Assembly: GCF_002953715.1 (NCBI RefSeq)
Contig: NZ_CP025012.1
Coordinates: 2,542,001-2,606,000 of the forward strand
Reading direction: 5' to 3'
Length of the DNA: 64,000 nucleotides
Source: Rhizobium leguminosarum
Lineage (GTDB): Bacteria > Pseudomonadota > Alphaproteobacteria > Rhizobiales > Rhizobiaceae
Shown here: piece by piece, positions 37,256 through 46,457 of the stretch
Position numbering within the stretch: position 1 is the stretch's first letter
How the letters are laid out: each line of letters starts with the position of its first letter
Position numbers and translations under genes: made by a program
The notes under the pieces: generated by a model
Database searches by the model: none
Seen by the model: only the letters and a program-made list of their open reading frames with translations
What the model was told of the DNA's origin: nothing

Positions 37256-37275
37256 AGCCGCAACGCCTGGCTCCT

Positions 37276-39492
37276 TCAGGGTGCGGGTGAAAAGAACGTC
37301 AGGGCGCGCGGCGTCACATGTATGTACTGCCTGTCGCCCTGCTCGCCTTTGGTATTGCGGTAAACATATCCGCACACCATCCGGTCGAGGAAATAGCCGT
37401 CGAATTTTTCACAGATTCTGTCGCCCCGCACCTCGACAATGCCGGTGATGTTGGTATTGGCGCTGCGATAGGCGGTGTTTCCGGCCTTGTCGAAATACTG
37501 GATGAAATCCGTGCCGTTCTTGTGCTTGCCGGTCCAGCTCTTGCCGTCGACGAGATTGCGCAGGTCTGCCTCGACGAGCCGGTCGGCTTGATTGCCTGTA
37601 AAGCCGAAGGGCCATTCGGGAATGCCGGCCTTGCGCAGTCCGGCCAGATGGCGCTTCAGATCGCCGTCCCGCCAATAATCGTAGAGATAACCGTAATAGG
37701 TCAGATTGCTTTCCGGGAAGAGCTCCAGCAGCTTTGCCGTCTCCGCTGCAGCCTTGGTTTCATTGCCCTGGTCGGCATAGGCCGCCGCCAGATATTCGCG
37801 CGCCGGCTCGACCTTCGGCAGGCTGTCGAGCGTCGGCTCTATCAGCGAGATCGCGCGCCGATCGTCACCCGCGGTATAAAAGACGATCCCTGCCAGCAGT
37901 TGAAAGCTCGACGCGGGCGAAGGATCGAGCCGCAAAGCTTTTTCGATCTCAGTGATCGCCTGCCCGCTGCTTCCGGTGTGGACCAGGATGAGAGCGAGGT
38001 TGGCGGCGGCCTCCGCATCGTTCGGCTCCATCGCAACCGCCATGTTGGCGGAGTTCCTGGCCTCCGTCTCCCGCCCGTCCACCCATTGCAGCAGGGCAAG
38101 CACGGTGTGCGCCCTGGCATTGTTGGGATCCAGCTTGAGGGCCTGCCCGGCGGCGTCATAGGCGATCTTGCGGGCGACGGCGGCCGACCAAAGGTAGTTA
38201 TAGTCGTTGCGCCAGACATCGACGGCGACGCGGGCAATTCCCGCATGGGCATTGGCAAAGCCCGGATCGAGGTCGATCGCCTTCTGGTAGAAGGACAGGG
38301 TCCGGCGATAGGTGTCGACATCCCTGAAGATGAAGCCTTCCTGCTCGGCCCGCATGTAATAATCATAGGCTTCGAGATTTTCGGTCGGGATCCGGGCCAG
38401 TTGATCGCGCTCGCGCGCGCTGAGCTTGACCGACAGGGCCGAGATGATCTTGCCGATCACATCGTCCTGAACGGCGAAGAGGTCGGCATATTGGCGATCG
38501 TAGCGCTCGGCCCAGAGCGATAGGCCGGTGACCGCGTCGATCAGTTTGACATTGATCCGCAGCCGTGGCCCGGCCCGCTGCAATGTCCCTTCGAGCACGT
38601 ATTGAACACCGAGTTCGGCGGCCACATCCTGAATTTTGCCGACGGAGTCCTGGATGGCGAAGACCGAATGGCGGGCGATGACGAAGAGACCCGATACTTT
38701 GGACAATTCGGTGATCAGGTCGTCCGTCAACCCCTCTGCCAGATGATCATGCTCGGTGTCGCCGCTGACATTGATGAAGGGCAGAACCGCCACCGAGGGC
38801 CTGTCCGGCAGCGGATAGGCGAAACGTTCGCCAGGCCCCGGCGGTTTTGCCGCCATCCACGGCTGCCACCAGAGTGCTGCGCCCGCAAAAGCAAGGACGA
38901 CGGCCGCTGCTATGCCGGCAACGAGGCGGCGTCTCGGCGGGCGCCTCCGGCTTGGGAGGGTTTTGCCGGCGGCGGTCGGGTCAAGCAGGACGCGATAGAC
39001 CCGGACCGGTTCGGTGATGCTCTTCAGCCGCTGCTCGCCGAGCGAAGCGAAACCGACTGGGATTTTCGATTTCACCTGATCATATGTCGTGCCTGATATC
39101 GCGATGCCGCCTGGCTCGGCCAACGCCTGTATTCGATCGGCGATATTGACGCCGTCACCCTGGATGTCCTCGCCCTCGACAATGATATCACCGAGATTGA
39201 TGCCGATCCGGAATTGGAGCCAATGCTCCGGCAGCGCCGCGGCACTCTGCGTGGCTTTCAGTTGCTGAACCTCCACCGCGCAGCGCAAGGCATCGACGAC
39301 ACTCTGAAATTCGACCAGCAGACCATCGCCCATGGTTTTGACCAGCCGGCCGTGATGACGCTCGATCGCCGGCTCGAAGATATCGTTCTGGTCCGCCTGA
39401 AAACGCGCACGGGTGCCCTCTTCGTCGATCTGGCTCAATCGACTGTAACCGACGACATCAGCGATCAGGATTGCTGCAAGACGGCGCTCCAT
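37276..39492 (-). CDS. Class III adenylate/guanylate cyclase with TPR domain
   Basis: A 738-residue signalling protein. The N-terminal cyclase domain (about 1-170) has both metal aspartates, in LIADVVGYSRL and VKTMGDGLLVEF. A membrane span (VAGIAAAVVLAFAGAALWW, about 188-210) follows, then a TolB-like segment (SVAVLPFINVSGDTEHDHLA) and TPR-type helices (about 380-620). This architecture is very common in rhizobia, which carry many cyclases. The periplasmic TPR part may sense a ligand or partner. It is divergent from a second cyclase gene at 39725. Confidence 0.9.
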   Translation of the reverse strand: MERRLAAILIADVVGYSRLSQIDEEGTRARFQADQNDIFEPAIERHHGRLVKTMGDGLLVEFQSVVDALRCAVEVQQLKATQSAAALPEHWLQFRIGINLGDIIVEGEDIQGDGVNIADRIQALAEPGGIAISGTTYDQVKSKIPVGFASLGEQRLKSITEPVRVYRVLLDPTAAGKTLPSRRRPPRRRLVAGIAAAVVLAFAGAALWWQPWMAAKPPGPGERFAYPLPDRPSVAVLPFINVSGDTEHDHLAEGLTDDLITELSKVSGLFVIARHSVFAIQDSVGKIQDVAAELGVQYVLEGTLQRAGPRLRINVKLIDAVTGLSLWAERYDRQYADLFAVQDDVIGKIISALSVKLSARERDQLARIPTENLEAYDYYMRAEQEGFIFRDVDTYRRTLSFYQKAIDLDPGFANAHAGIARVAVDVWRNDYNYLWSAAVARKIAYDAAGQALKLDPNNARAHTVLALLQWVDGRETEARNSANMAVAMEPNDAEAAANLALILVHTGSSGQAITEIEKALRLDPSPASSFQLLAGIVFYTAGDDRRAISLIEPTLDSLPKVEPAREYLAAAYADQGNETKAAAETAKLLELFPESNLTYYGYLYDYWRDGDLKRHLAGLRKAGIPEWPFGFTGNQADRLVEADLRNLVDGKSWTGKHKNGTDFIQYFDKAGNTAYRSANTNITGIVEVRGDRICEKFDGYFLDRMVCGYVYRNTKGEQGDRQYIHVTPRALTFFSPAP

Positions 39493-39724
39493 CCCCGGTC
39501 TTTCCTGGAGAGCGAATGTATTGTTAACAATATCCTACAGGAGGTTCCATCGCGATGCTATCGCCGGGCCGTACGATATTCAATTTGGCGGTGATGTCTC
39601 TGATCAGGATGGCGCCGGACGAAATACTTCAAGCCATCGTTGTCTTCGATGATTGGGAGAGTTGCCAAAAGCAGGAGAGTGTCGGAAGCTTGTTTTTTGG
39701 CTATCAGGCGATGGATTTGGAGAT

Positions 39725-40492
39725 ATGACGACAGCCTCATCAAGCGAGCCATCCAGGCACGGCAGCGCCAGGATCTGCCGCGGCTGTTGGGACCAGATGC
39801 ATATGCCGATTCCGATCGGCGGCCCGCTCGCCTTGCCCTTCCGCGCCTTCGGCATCACCCGCAGCAAGATGAACCCCGATATCTGCACGATCTGCGAGCG
39901 CTCCTTCCAATATGTCAAGAAGCAGCGCCAGATCACTGTCGACGCCACCATCCTGTTTGCCGATATCAGGGGTTTCACGGATCTGTCGGAGCGCATCGAG
40001 GCTGTGCAACTGAGCGAGATTGTCAGCCTGTTTCAGGATCGCTGCGCGCAGGCGATCTGGGCGCATGATGGCATCGTCAACAAGCAGATGGGCGACGGCC
40101 TGATGGCGATTTTCAATTTTCCGATCGTCAGAAAGGATCACGCTGGCGCCGCGATCCTGGCCGCGCAGGAGATCCAGCGAAACTGTGCCGCCGCGCTGAG
40201 CGGTCTGGTGCTCGAGGCATTGCCCGGCCGCACCCTCGGCGTCGGCGTCGGCATCCATTCCGGCGAGGTCCAGATCGGCGAATTCTCAAGCTTTCGCAGC
40301 GATTTCACCGCGATCGGCGGCGTCGTCAATCAGGCCGCAAGGCTGGAATCCCAGGCCGCAGCCGGCGAGATCCTGATCTCGGCCGAAACGGCCGCAAAGG
40401 CGCCCGATCTCACGGCAGGCGCCGAAACGCGCATGCTTGTGCTCAAGGGCATCGAGCAGCCGGTGCAGGCACGAGTGCTGGCCAAGCCCTGA
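39725..40492 (+). CDS. Class III nucleotide cyclase with Cys-rich N-terminus
   Basis: A 255-residue cytoplasmic cyclase. Residues 15-60 carry two CxxC pairs, ICRGC (18, 21) and ICTIC (54, 57), suggesting a zinc or redox-sensing knuckle. The catalytic domain has LFADIRGFTDLSER (Asp80), NKQMGDGLMAIFN and GVGIHSGEVQIGEF, with VNQAARLES. The start is uncertain: GGAG lies only two bases before ATG 39725, and the frame is open to 39653. Adjacent, divergent cyclase genes suggest a shared regulatory space (39493..39724). Confidence 0.87.
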   Translation: MTTASSSEPSRHGSARICRGCWDQMHMPIPIGGPLALPFRAFGITRSKMNPDICTICERSFQYVKKQRQITVDATILFADIRGFTDLSERIEAVQLSEIVSLFQDRCAQAIWAHDGIVNKQMGDGLMAIFNFPIVRKDHAGAAILAAQEIQRNCAAALSGLVLEALPGRTLGVGVGIHSGEVQIGEFSSFRSDFTAIGGVVNQAARLESQAAAGEILISAETAAKAPDLTAGAETRMLVLKGIEQPVQARVLAKP

Positions 40493-40743
40493 GCTGCCAA
40501 CCGCGCCGCTCACCTCTGCCAAGCTTCTATACTGCCTTCAACGTGGCAGCCGCCATTGCAGAGCGCCGGTTGCGGATCATTCGAGGGCCTCCGTCTTATG
40601 GGGATGGCGTTGATCAAGGTGATGTGTTTTCGCGTGGCGGCGACGATGGCGATCGCCATATAGACTGCCCTGACACATGCGCCTATATCGGTGCTGCGAG
40701 AGCATCGCGTCACCGAGAGTGATCGAGAGGTATCGGGAAGCCC

Positions 40744-41541
40744 ATGCCATCCACCTTCGTCGCTAAGGGTGCCGAGGCCTATGAAGCCAGCATGGGGCGC
40801 TGGAGCCGGTGGCTGGCCGCGCCCTTCCTCGATTTCGCCGGCGTGCCATCCGGCGGCCGCGTCCTCGACGCGGGCTGCGGCACCGGCAGCCTGACGCTCG
40901 CTCTCTCCGCTCACCCTGAACTGGAAGCCGTCGAAGCCCTTGATTTCGAGGAGAACTTCGTGGCGGCTCTGCGCTCTCGCACGGATGATGCGAGGATAAG
41001 GGCGCAACAAGGCGATGTCTGCGCCCTGCCCTTCGAAAGCCAGACCTTCGACGCTGCCTATTCCCTGCTCGTACTGCACTTCGTGTCCGATGCACACAAG
41101 GCAGCGCGGGAAATGCGCCGCGTCCTGCGATCGGGTGCTGTCGCCGCGGCCGCAGTCTGGTCCTACGACGGCATGCCGAGCTGGCGCCTGTTCTGGGATA
41201 CGATCCTCATACTTGAGCCGGAAGCCGCCGGCAATGGCGCGCCCTCCGGCAGGCGGCCGCTGACGGCCGAGGGCGAATTACGCGAACTCTTCGAGACTGC
41301 CGGCTTCAAGGATATTGCCGAAACCACGCTCGCGATTAGCATGGACTATGCCAATTTCGAAGATTTCTGGCTTCCAAAGCTCTACGGGCAAGGAACCTTC
41401 GCAGCCTTTTTTGACGGGTTGCCCGCGGCGAGGCGGGAGCGGCTTCGGGATGCGATGAGAGCAGCCTATCTCACGGGCGAGCGTGAGGATGGTCCTCGTG
41501 GGTTTGAGAGCGTGGCCTTTGCGGTGCGGGGCACTGCCTAG
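40744..41541 (+). CDS. SAM-dependent methyltransferase (paralogue 2)
   Basis: A 265-residue class I methyltransferase with VLDAGCGTGSLTLAL, ALDFEENFVAAL, GDVCALPFESQTFD and a conserved AAAVWSYDGMPSW. It is clearly related to the protein at 25112..25921 (same SMGRWSRWLA start and same ending, RGFESVAFAVRG against RSFASVAWACRG). The motif normally RPGG is RSGA here. The acceptor substrate is unknown. Confidence 0.85.
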   Translation: MPSTFVAKGAEAYEASMGRWSRWLAAPFLDFAGVPSGGRVLDAGCGTGSLTLALSAHPELEAVEALDFEENFVAALRSRTDDARIRAQQGDVCALPFESQTFDAAYSLLVLHFVSDAHKAAREMRRVLRSGAVAAAAVWSYDGMPSWRLFWDTILILEPEAAGNGAPSGRRPLTAEGELRELFETAGFKDIAETTLAISMDYANFEDFWLPKLYGQGTFAAFFDGLPAARRERLRDAMRAAYLTGEREDGPRGFESVAFAVRGTA

Positions 41542-41719
41542 CGTCGTTGCACCGATGGCGGCTGCAGCTGGTACTTCCAAAGCCAAACAGTGCCTGGCCG
41601 TAAACCAATGCCCTGTCCCACGTTACGCCTTCCTTGTTGAAAGCAGACATAGGGCAGTGAGATTCAGCATTGCCGGATGGAACCATTGGATGGCCCGTCC
41701 AAGGCTCCTGTTTCTCTCG

Positions 41720-42097
41720 TCAGTACTTCATGTTCCGCAATTCCGGAAAATCATAGTAACGCAGCCGCTTATCGTGGCAGCGATAGTCGTTCTTTTTCAG
41801 GTACAATATCATGTTGTGTTGCAAGCCCAGGCCGATATAGGACCAGTTTGGGTAGGCACGTTCCGTCGTGCGCGTGCAATAAGCATATATCTGCTTTTCC
41901 GGATTAAGCAGAACCACGCTGGAAATCTCGGCCTTTACGAAATTCCCCGATTTAATGGTTCCCCGCAGGGCGTCGACGTACTCGCGTCGAACTGCGCTGG
42001 AAGGCGGCTGCTGGGAATCTACAACTGACTGCGGCGCCGGAGTCTGGCAGCCGGCCAGTGCCAGCAGAACAGCGCAAGCAAGGAATTTGATTTTCAT
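41720..42097 (-). CDS. Putative lipoprotein, tandem copy 1
   Basis: A 125-residue lipoprotein (MKIKFLACAVLLALAGC, lipobox LAGC, Cys17). The mature part contains EISSVVLLNPEKQIYAYC, then YIGLGLQH and a conserved end RCHDKRLRYYDFPEL. The protein at 42321..42710 is its close relative, so the two genes are a tandem duplication separated by 223 bases. Two conserved cysteines could form a disulfide. Family and role unknown. Confidence 0.75.
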   Translation of the reverse strand: MKIKFLACAVLLALAGCQTPAPQSVVDSQQPPSSAVRREYVDALRGTIKSGNFVKAEISSVVLLNPEKQIYAYCTRTTERAYPNWSYIGLGLQHNMILYLKKNDYRCHDKRLRYYDFPELRNMKY

Positions 42098-42320
42098 TCA
42101 GTCGGATCTCCCTCTATTAAAGTTGATGGACCGGGTTTCCCGAAGGCGATGGCTGCAAGCAGCAACGCCGCATCCCATGCCCTGAGCCTCCGCCCCAGGG
42201 GCTGCGCACCTCAGCACGAGGAAGGTTGGAGGATGCCGCGCCCCAACGACACTAAATGCCTGTCGCGCGCCGCTCAACAAAGCCTTGAACAACGACGCGG
42301 CCGGAGCCCTCGCCCCTGCG

Positions 42321-42710
42321 TCAGGTCTTCATGCCGGTCAGCTCAGGAAACGGGTAGTAGCGCAGCCGCTTGTCGCGGCAGCGATCGTCATTCACCGTCG
42401 CGCCTAATATTTTGCCATCCGTGAAGGAGACGCCGAGATAGGCCCAGTCTCCCCAGCCGCGCTTGGGCACTAAACGCACGCAGTAAGCATAGATATTTTT
42501 CTCAGGTTCAAGCACCACCACGCTGGAAATGCGGGCCCATACGACTTCTCCTGCTTCGTGCCGGTAGCTTCTCTTGAACACGATGTTGATGAAGTTCTGC
42601 CGGACGTCATTCGAGGGAGGACGCTGGGAATCTGCAACGGATTGCGACACGGGGGCGTTGCAGCCGGCCAGCATCAGCAGAGCGGCACAAGCAAGGACTT
42701 TAATTCTCAT
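42321..42710 (-). CDS. Putative lipoprotein, tandem copy 2
   Basis: A 129-residue paralogue of the preceding gene: MRIKVLACAALLMLAGC, ISSVVVLEPEKNIYAYC and RCRDKRLRYYPFPELTGMK. It has a longer middle part (FKRSYRHEAGEVVWARI) where copy 1 is shorter. Both copies keep the QRPPS/QQPPS linker that follows the lipidated cysteine. It probably sits in the outer membrane. The duplication has diverged substantially in the core, so it is not recent. Confidence 0.75.
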   Translation of the reverse strand: MRIKVLACAALLMLAGCNAPVSQSVADSQRPPSNDVRQNFINIVFKRSYRHEAGEVVWARISSVVVLEPEKNIYAYCVRLVPKRGWGDWAYLGVSFTDGKILGATVNDDRCRDKRLRYYPFPELTGMKT

Positions 42711-42862
42711 TCAGTTGAATCCCCAAAGAATCGGAACGCGGCGACGCTGCGTATTTCTTACAAACACAGCGGGAATAATATTTGCAATACATGAAAGGAA
42801 TATTGTTGGCGCTGCGGAATACCGGGCCGCGTGAAGTCTGGATGTAGCCGGCGTCGCTCCTT

Positions 42863-43156
42863 CTATGCTGGAGGATTCACAACCGCGGCTTCTGCCCCGT
42901 CTTCATCATCATTGATCGACACGCCGGCTTCCAGCGCGGCCAGGATGAAAGCCTGCCGCACCGTCTCGGCCGGCATCCGCCCGGCAAGCCAGGCGCGGCA
43001 GAAATCGATCGCCCTTTGCTGGTGGACGCCGCCATTGACCGGCCAGTCGGAGACGAGTGCATACAGCGCATCCTGCGGTGAGCGAAGAACCAGCCGTTCG
43101 CCGGAATCAAGGTCGATCGAGATGGGGTTTTCCCAGAAGGCAGAATGATCGCTAAT
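42863..43156 (-). CDS. DUF982 protein with apparent ATT start
   Basis: A 97-residue DUF982 protein visible only if no ATG/GTG/TTG is demanded. From ATT at 43154-43156 it reads (M)SDHSAFWENPISIDLDSG, VLRSPQDALYALVSDWP, RAIDFCRAWLAG and QAFILAALEAGVS, the family pattern throughout. An AGGTG ribosome-binding site stands eight bases before the ATT, and an in-frame stop lies 11 codons further up with no standard start between. Either ATT is used, as in infC, or an ATG was lost by one substitution. DUF982 function is unknown; the family is expanded in rhizobia. Confidence 0.65.
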   Translation of the reverse strand: MSDHSAFWENPISIDLDSGERLVLRSPQDALYALVSDWPVNGGVHQQRAIDFCRAWLAGRMPAETVRQAFILAALEAGVSINDDEDGAEAAVVNPPA

Positions 43157-43295
43157 TGCAGTTGCACCTGAAGCTGAAGTGACAGGAAACTAACTGCGGA
43201 AGGCCGATTCTGGTTCCGATACGAGGGGCAGACGATTGCCGCGCGGCATTGCACGAATGCCGCCGGGCCGATCTCGATGGTTGCGGCCCCGGCCG

Positions 43296-43637
43296 TCAGC
43301 TGGGCAGCTTGCAGCCCTTGCTCATTCCAGCGGACTGCATGGCCGATACTTTGCCTTTGGACGCGGCAATTTCCCCTTCCTTGTCTCCCCCCGCGACGCT
43401 GCCGATGGGGACGCCGACGAGGAAGACACCGAAAGCATCGCCGTTCGCTGCGCTGATCTGCTGCTTGGACAGGTCGTCGAGCTTGGCCTTCTCTTTCTTG
43501 AGTTCCACGGCAAGCGCCTCGCAACTGAGGTTCGTATAGGCCGCCATCGGAATATCGACCTGGACGATGGCGTCAGGACGTTTGGCGCAGCCGGCCACTG
43601 CCGCGGCCGCCGCGAATGCAATGATTATCTTGTTCAT
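43296..43637 (-). CDS. Small putative lipoprotein
   Basis: A 113-residue protein with a lipoprotein signal (MNKIIIAFAAAAAVAGCAK, Cys17). The mature region has NLSCEALAVELKKEKAKLDD, a charged helix, then a glycine/hydrophobic stretch GDAFGVFLVGVPIGSVAGG and a C-terminal helix. The pattern occurs in many proteobacterial small lipoproteins, but no function is known. GGGGA lies eight bases before the start. Confidence 0.7.
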   Translation of the reverse strand: MNKIIIAFAAAAAVAGCAKRPDAIVQVDIPMAAYTNLSCEALAVELKKEKAKLDDLSKQQISAANGDAFGVFLVGVPIGSVAGGDKEGEIAASKGKVSAMQSAGMSKGCKLPS

Positions 43638-43884
43638 GAATGGTCCCCAATTCCCGCAGCAGCTGTAACATCGGCGCGCGCAATGCGGGAGGCAGCAGAG
43701 CCTTCAACCACAGACTTTTATTTATCGACACTTTCCATTTCGGCTTGGCATTGCTGGCGATGCCCCCATTGATATCCGGAGTTTGCATGATAGCCGGCAC
43801 GCCTACCGCCCCGTTAGTTTCCGCGCTTGATCTCCGCGCACGGCCTCTACCTAAAAGACCGACTGCTATGCAAAGGAGGCTCCG

Positions 43885-45675
43885 GTGTCGGTACCCATTG
43901 AGGACTACGCGCTCATCGGCGATTGCGAAACCGCCGCACTCGTCTCGAAGAACGGCTCGATCGACTGGCTCTGTTTTCCGCGCTTCGATTCCCCCGCCTG
44001 TTTTGCCGCCCTGCTCGGCGCCGAGGATAACGGCTTCTGGTCGCTGTCACCGTCAGGTGAAAACGTCCGCGTCACGCGCCGCTACCGCAACGACACGCTC
44101 ATTCTCGAAACCGAGTTTCAGACCGAGACCGGCACCGCCGTTCTCATCGACTTCATGCCGCTTCGCGATGGCACGAGCGATCTGATGCGCATCGTCGAGG
44201 GCAAGAGCGGCACTGTCGCCTTCGATATGGAGCTCAACCTGCGCTTTGATTACGGCCGAACCGTTCCCTGGGTCACGCATGGCGAGGATGGCGGCATCAC
44301 CGCAATTGCCGGCCCGGACAGGTTAACCCTGAATTGCGCCGTCCCGCTCGAAGGCCGCGGCCTGAGCACGGTCGGCTCCTTCCAGGTTGCCGCTGGCGAG
44401 AGCCAGATCTTCACCCTGACCTGGTCCCCCTCGCATATGCCGCAGCCGGCTCAGCGGCAGGTGGAATATGCGCTGCCGGACACGGAGGAATTCTGGCAAT
44501 CCTTTGCCGCGAAATGCCCGAAAGTGGGCCGGTGGACGGAACAGGTCAAACGCTCGCTCATCACGCTCAAGGCACTGACCTACATGCCGACGGGCGGCAT
44601 CGTCGCCGCGGCGACAACCTCCCTGCCGGAAAAGATCGGCGGGCCGCGCAACTGGGACTACCGCTATTGCTGGCTGCGCGACGCGACGCTGACCCTGCTC
44701 GCCCTGATGAAACTCGGCTATTACGAGGAAGCCAGTGCCTGGCGCAACTGGCTGCTGCGCGCGGTCGCCGGCGCCCCGGCGCAGATGCAGATCATGTATG
44801 GCGTCGCCGGCGAGCGCAATCTGCTGGAATGGCAGGTTCCCTGGCTGAGTGGCTACGAGGGCTCGACACCCGTACGCATCGGCAATGCCGCTGCCGAACA
44901 GGTGCAGCTCGATGTCTATGGCGAGGTGGCCGACGCCCTGCTGCAGGCCCGCAAGGGCGGGCTTCCGCCGCATCACCGCGGACGCGAACTGGCGGCGGCC
45001 ATTTTGCCCTTTCTCGAAAAAATCTGGATGGAGCCCGATGAAGGCATCTGGGAGGTGCGCGGCCAGCGCCAGCATTTCACCTATTCGAAGGTCATGGCCT
45101 GGGTGGCCTTCGACCGCGCCGTCCAGATTGCCGAGGCGGACGGCGAGCCCGAGGCCGCCGCACGTTGGCGCACGCTCGCAAATCACATCCATGCCGAGGT
45201 TTGCGAGAAAGCTTTCGATCCCGAACTCGGCTGTTTCGTGCAGGCCTACGGCTCCAAGGCGCTTGATGCCAGCCTGCTGCATCTCGGTATGGTCGGCTTC
45301 ATCCCGCCTGATGATCCGCGCTATGTCGCGACAGTCGAGGCGATCGAGCGCAGGCTGCTGCGTGATGGCCTGCTGCTGCGCTACGAGACGCAGGAGGTGG
45401 ACGACGGCCTGCCGCCAGGCGAAGGCGCGTTCCTCGCCTGCAGCTTCTGGCTCGTCGACGCCCTCGGCATGATCGGCCGCCGCGACGATGCGCTGCGCCT
45501 GTTCGAGCGGCTGCTTTGTATCTGCAACGATGTCGGGCTTCTGGCGGAAGAATATGATCCCGCCGCCCGCCGCATGCTCGGCAACTTCCCGCAGGCCTTC
45601 AGCCATGTCGGGTTGATCAACAGTGCGTTGAACCTCGCGCGGCTCGGGGGGCCGGCGGACCAGCGTTCGGCTTGA
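43885..45675 (+). CDS. Glycoside hydrolase family 15 protein (glucoamylase/trehalase-like)
   Basis: A 596-residue protein. The N-terminal domain (about 1-200) carries DYALIGDCETAALVSKNGSI with DWLCFPRFDSPACF. The catalytic (alpha/alpha)6 barrel has GGPRNWDYRYCWLRDATLT and YEGSTPVRIGNAA, with later glutamates near EADDG-like EVDDGLPPGEGAF. Relatives hydrolyse alpha-glucans or trehalose, so storage or osmoprotectant turnover is likely; no signal peptide, so it is cytoplasmic. GTG is the start, ten bases after AAGGAGG. Confidence 0.9.
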   Translation: MSVPIEDYALIGDCETAALVSKNGSIDWLCFPRFDSPACFAALLGAEDNGFWSLSPSGENVRVTRRYRNDTLILETEFQTETGTAVLIDFMPLRDGTSDLMRIVEGKSGTVAFDMELNLRFDYGRTVPWVTHGEDGGITAIAGPDRLTLNCAVPLEGRGLSTVGSFQVAAGESQIFTLTWSPSHMPQPAQRQVEYALPDTEEFWQSFAAKCPKVGRWTEQVKRSLITLKALTYMPTGGIVAAATTSLPEKIGGPRNWDYRYCWLRDATLTLLALMKLGYYEEASAWRNWLLRAVAGAPAQMQIMYGVAGERNLLEWQVPWLSGYEGSTPVRIGNAAAEQVQLDVYGEVADALLQARKGGLPPHHRGRELAAAILPFLEKIWMEPDEGIWEVRGQRQHFTYSKVMAWVAFDRAVQIAEADGEPEAAARWRTLANHIHAEVCEKAFDPELGCFVQAYGSKALDASLLHLGMVGFIPPDDPRYVATVEAIERRLLRDGLLLRYETQEVDDGLPPGEGAFLACSFWLVDALGMIGRRDDALRLFERLLCICNDVGLLAEEYDPAARRMLGNFPQAFSHVGLINSALNLARLGGPADQRSA

Positions 45676-45772
45676 TGATATGCTCGGCTTGGTTATTGGG
45701 AGACGACCGGCGGGAGAACACCCGCCGCTGCCCAAGGCGAGGTTAGCGCCCTTAAGAGACACCACCCAGAGT

Positions 45773-46213
45773 TCAGCTCGGAACCGACTTGCGAAACTGG
45801 ATGTAGCCCGAGCGCTCGGCGACTTTTTCATAAAGCGCGATCGCCGTGGCGTTATCCTCCTGCGTTTGCCAATACACGCGCGACGATCCAGCCGCAGCCG
45901 CTTGTTCACACACATGGGCGATCAGCGCCCGGCCATAACCTTTCCCGCGAACCGTCGGCGCGACAAATAAATCCTGTAGATAACAGGAATTGCTGAGAGT
46001 CCAGGTCGAGGGATGGAAGATATAATGCACGAAGCCCACCGCTTCGCCGCCAGCCAGGGCTAGCGCACAGTGCATCGGTTCCCCTTCTTTCAACAGACGA
46101 GTCCAGGTGCGATCATGGACCCCGGCATCGAGTGTACTGCCATCGAAATTCAGATATTCCGTCCACAACGCTCGCCATTGCGCTTGGTCGTCCTCTTGCA
46201 ACATGCGGATCAT
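45773..46213 (-). CDS. GNAT-family acetyltransferase
   Basis: A 146-residue acetyltransferase with the CoA-binding signature VRGKGYGRALIAHV and the preceding strand CYLQDLFVAP, then QTQEDNATAIALYEKVA. GAGGAG lies five bases before the ATG at 46213; open codons before it are discounted. The acceptor amine is unknown. It is convergent with the GH15 gene. Confidence 0.88.
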   Translation of the reverse strand: MIRMLQEDDQAQWRALWTEYLNFDGSTLDAGVHDRTWTRLLKEGEPMHCALALAGGEAVGFVHYIFHPSTWTLSNSCYLQDLFVAPTVRGKGYGRALIAHVCEQAAAAGSSRVYWQTQEDNATAIALYEKVAERSGYIQFRKSVPS

Positions 46214-46297
46214 TGCGCTCCTCGCTCCCCTCATCATGCACTGATACGTTGCAGCGAGGCATGGCGCAAGCACACTCTTGGCAGCCCGATCATCGAC

Positions 46298-46371
46298 GGG
46301 AGAAGAGGGAGCAAGCCGCGATCTCAGTTATCCCACAGGATAGCGTTTCTCCGGCTTTTCCCGTTTTGGCG
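46298..46371 (+). repeat. 74-bp direct repeat, copy 1
   Basis: It begins with a 21-base exact match to 47213..47233 and continues through GTTATCCCA and GATAGCGTTTCTC at about 85% identity to 47284. Both copies stand 90-110 bases before the start of a plus-strand gene (46458 and uvrB at 47394), so they may have moved with a promoter. Confidence 0.65.
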
Positions 46372-46457
46372 ATCGTCCTAATTGTTAGCGTTGCGGCGGT
46401 ATTCCCAATCTGTTTAACAATTTCTGTGTTGAACATTCGAGACAGGGACCAGCCTTC

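Noticed and set aside
42877..43524. A 215-codon minus-strand frame.
   Set aside because: It runs across two genes out of frame; the neighbouring frame gives a proper DUF982 protein and the region above it belongs to a lipoprotein gene.
44323..45915. A 530-codon frame antisense to the GH15 gene.
   Set aside because: Shadow of a well-supported glycosidase and part of the acetyltransferase.
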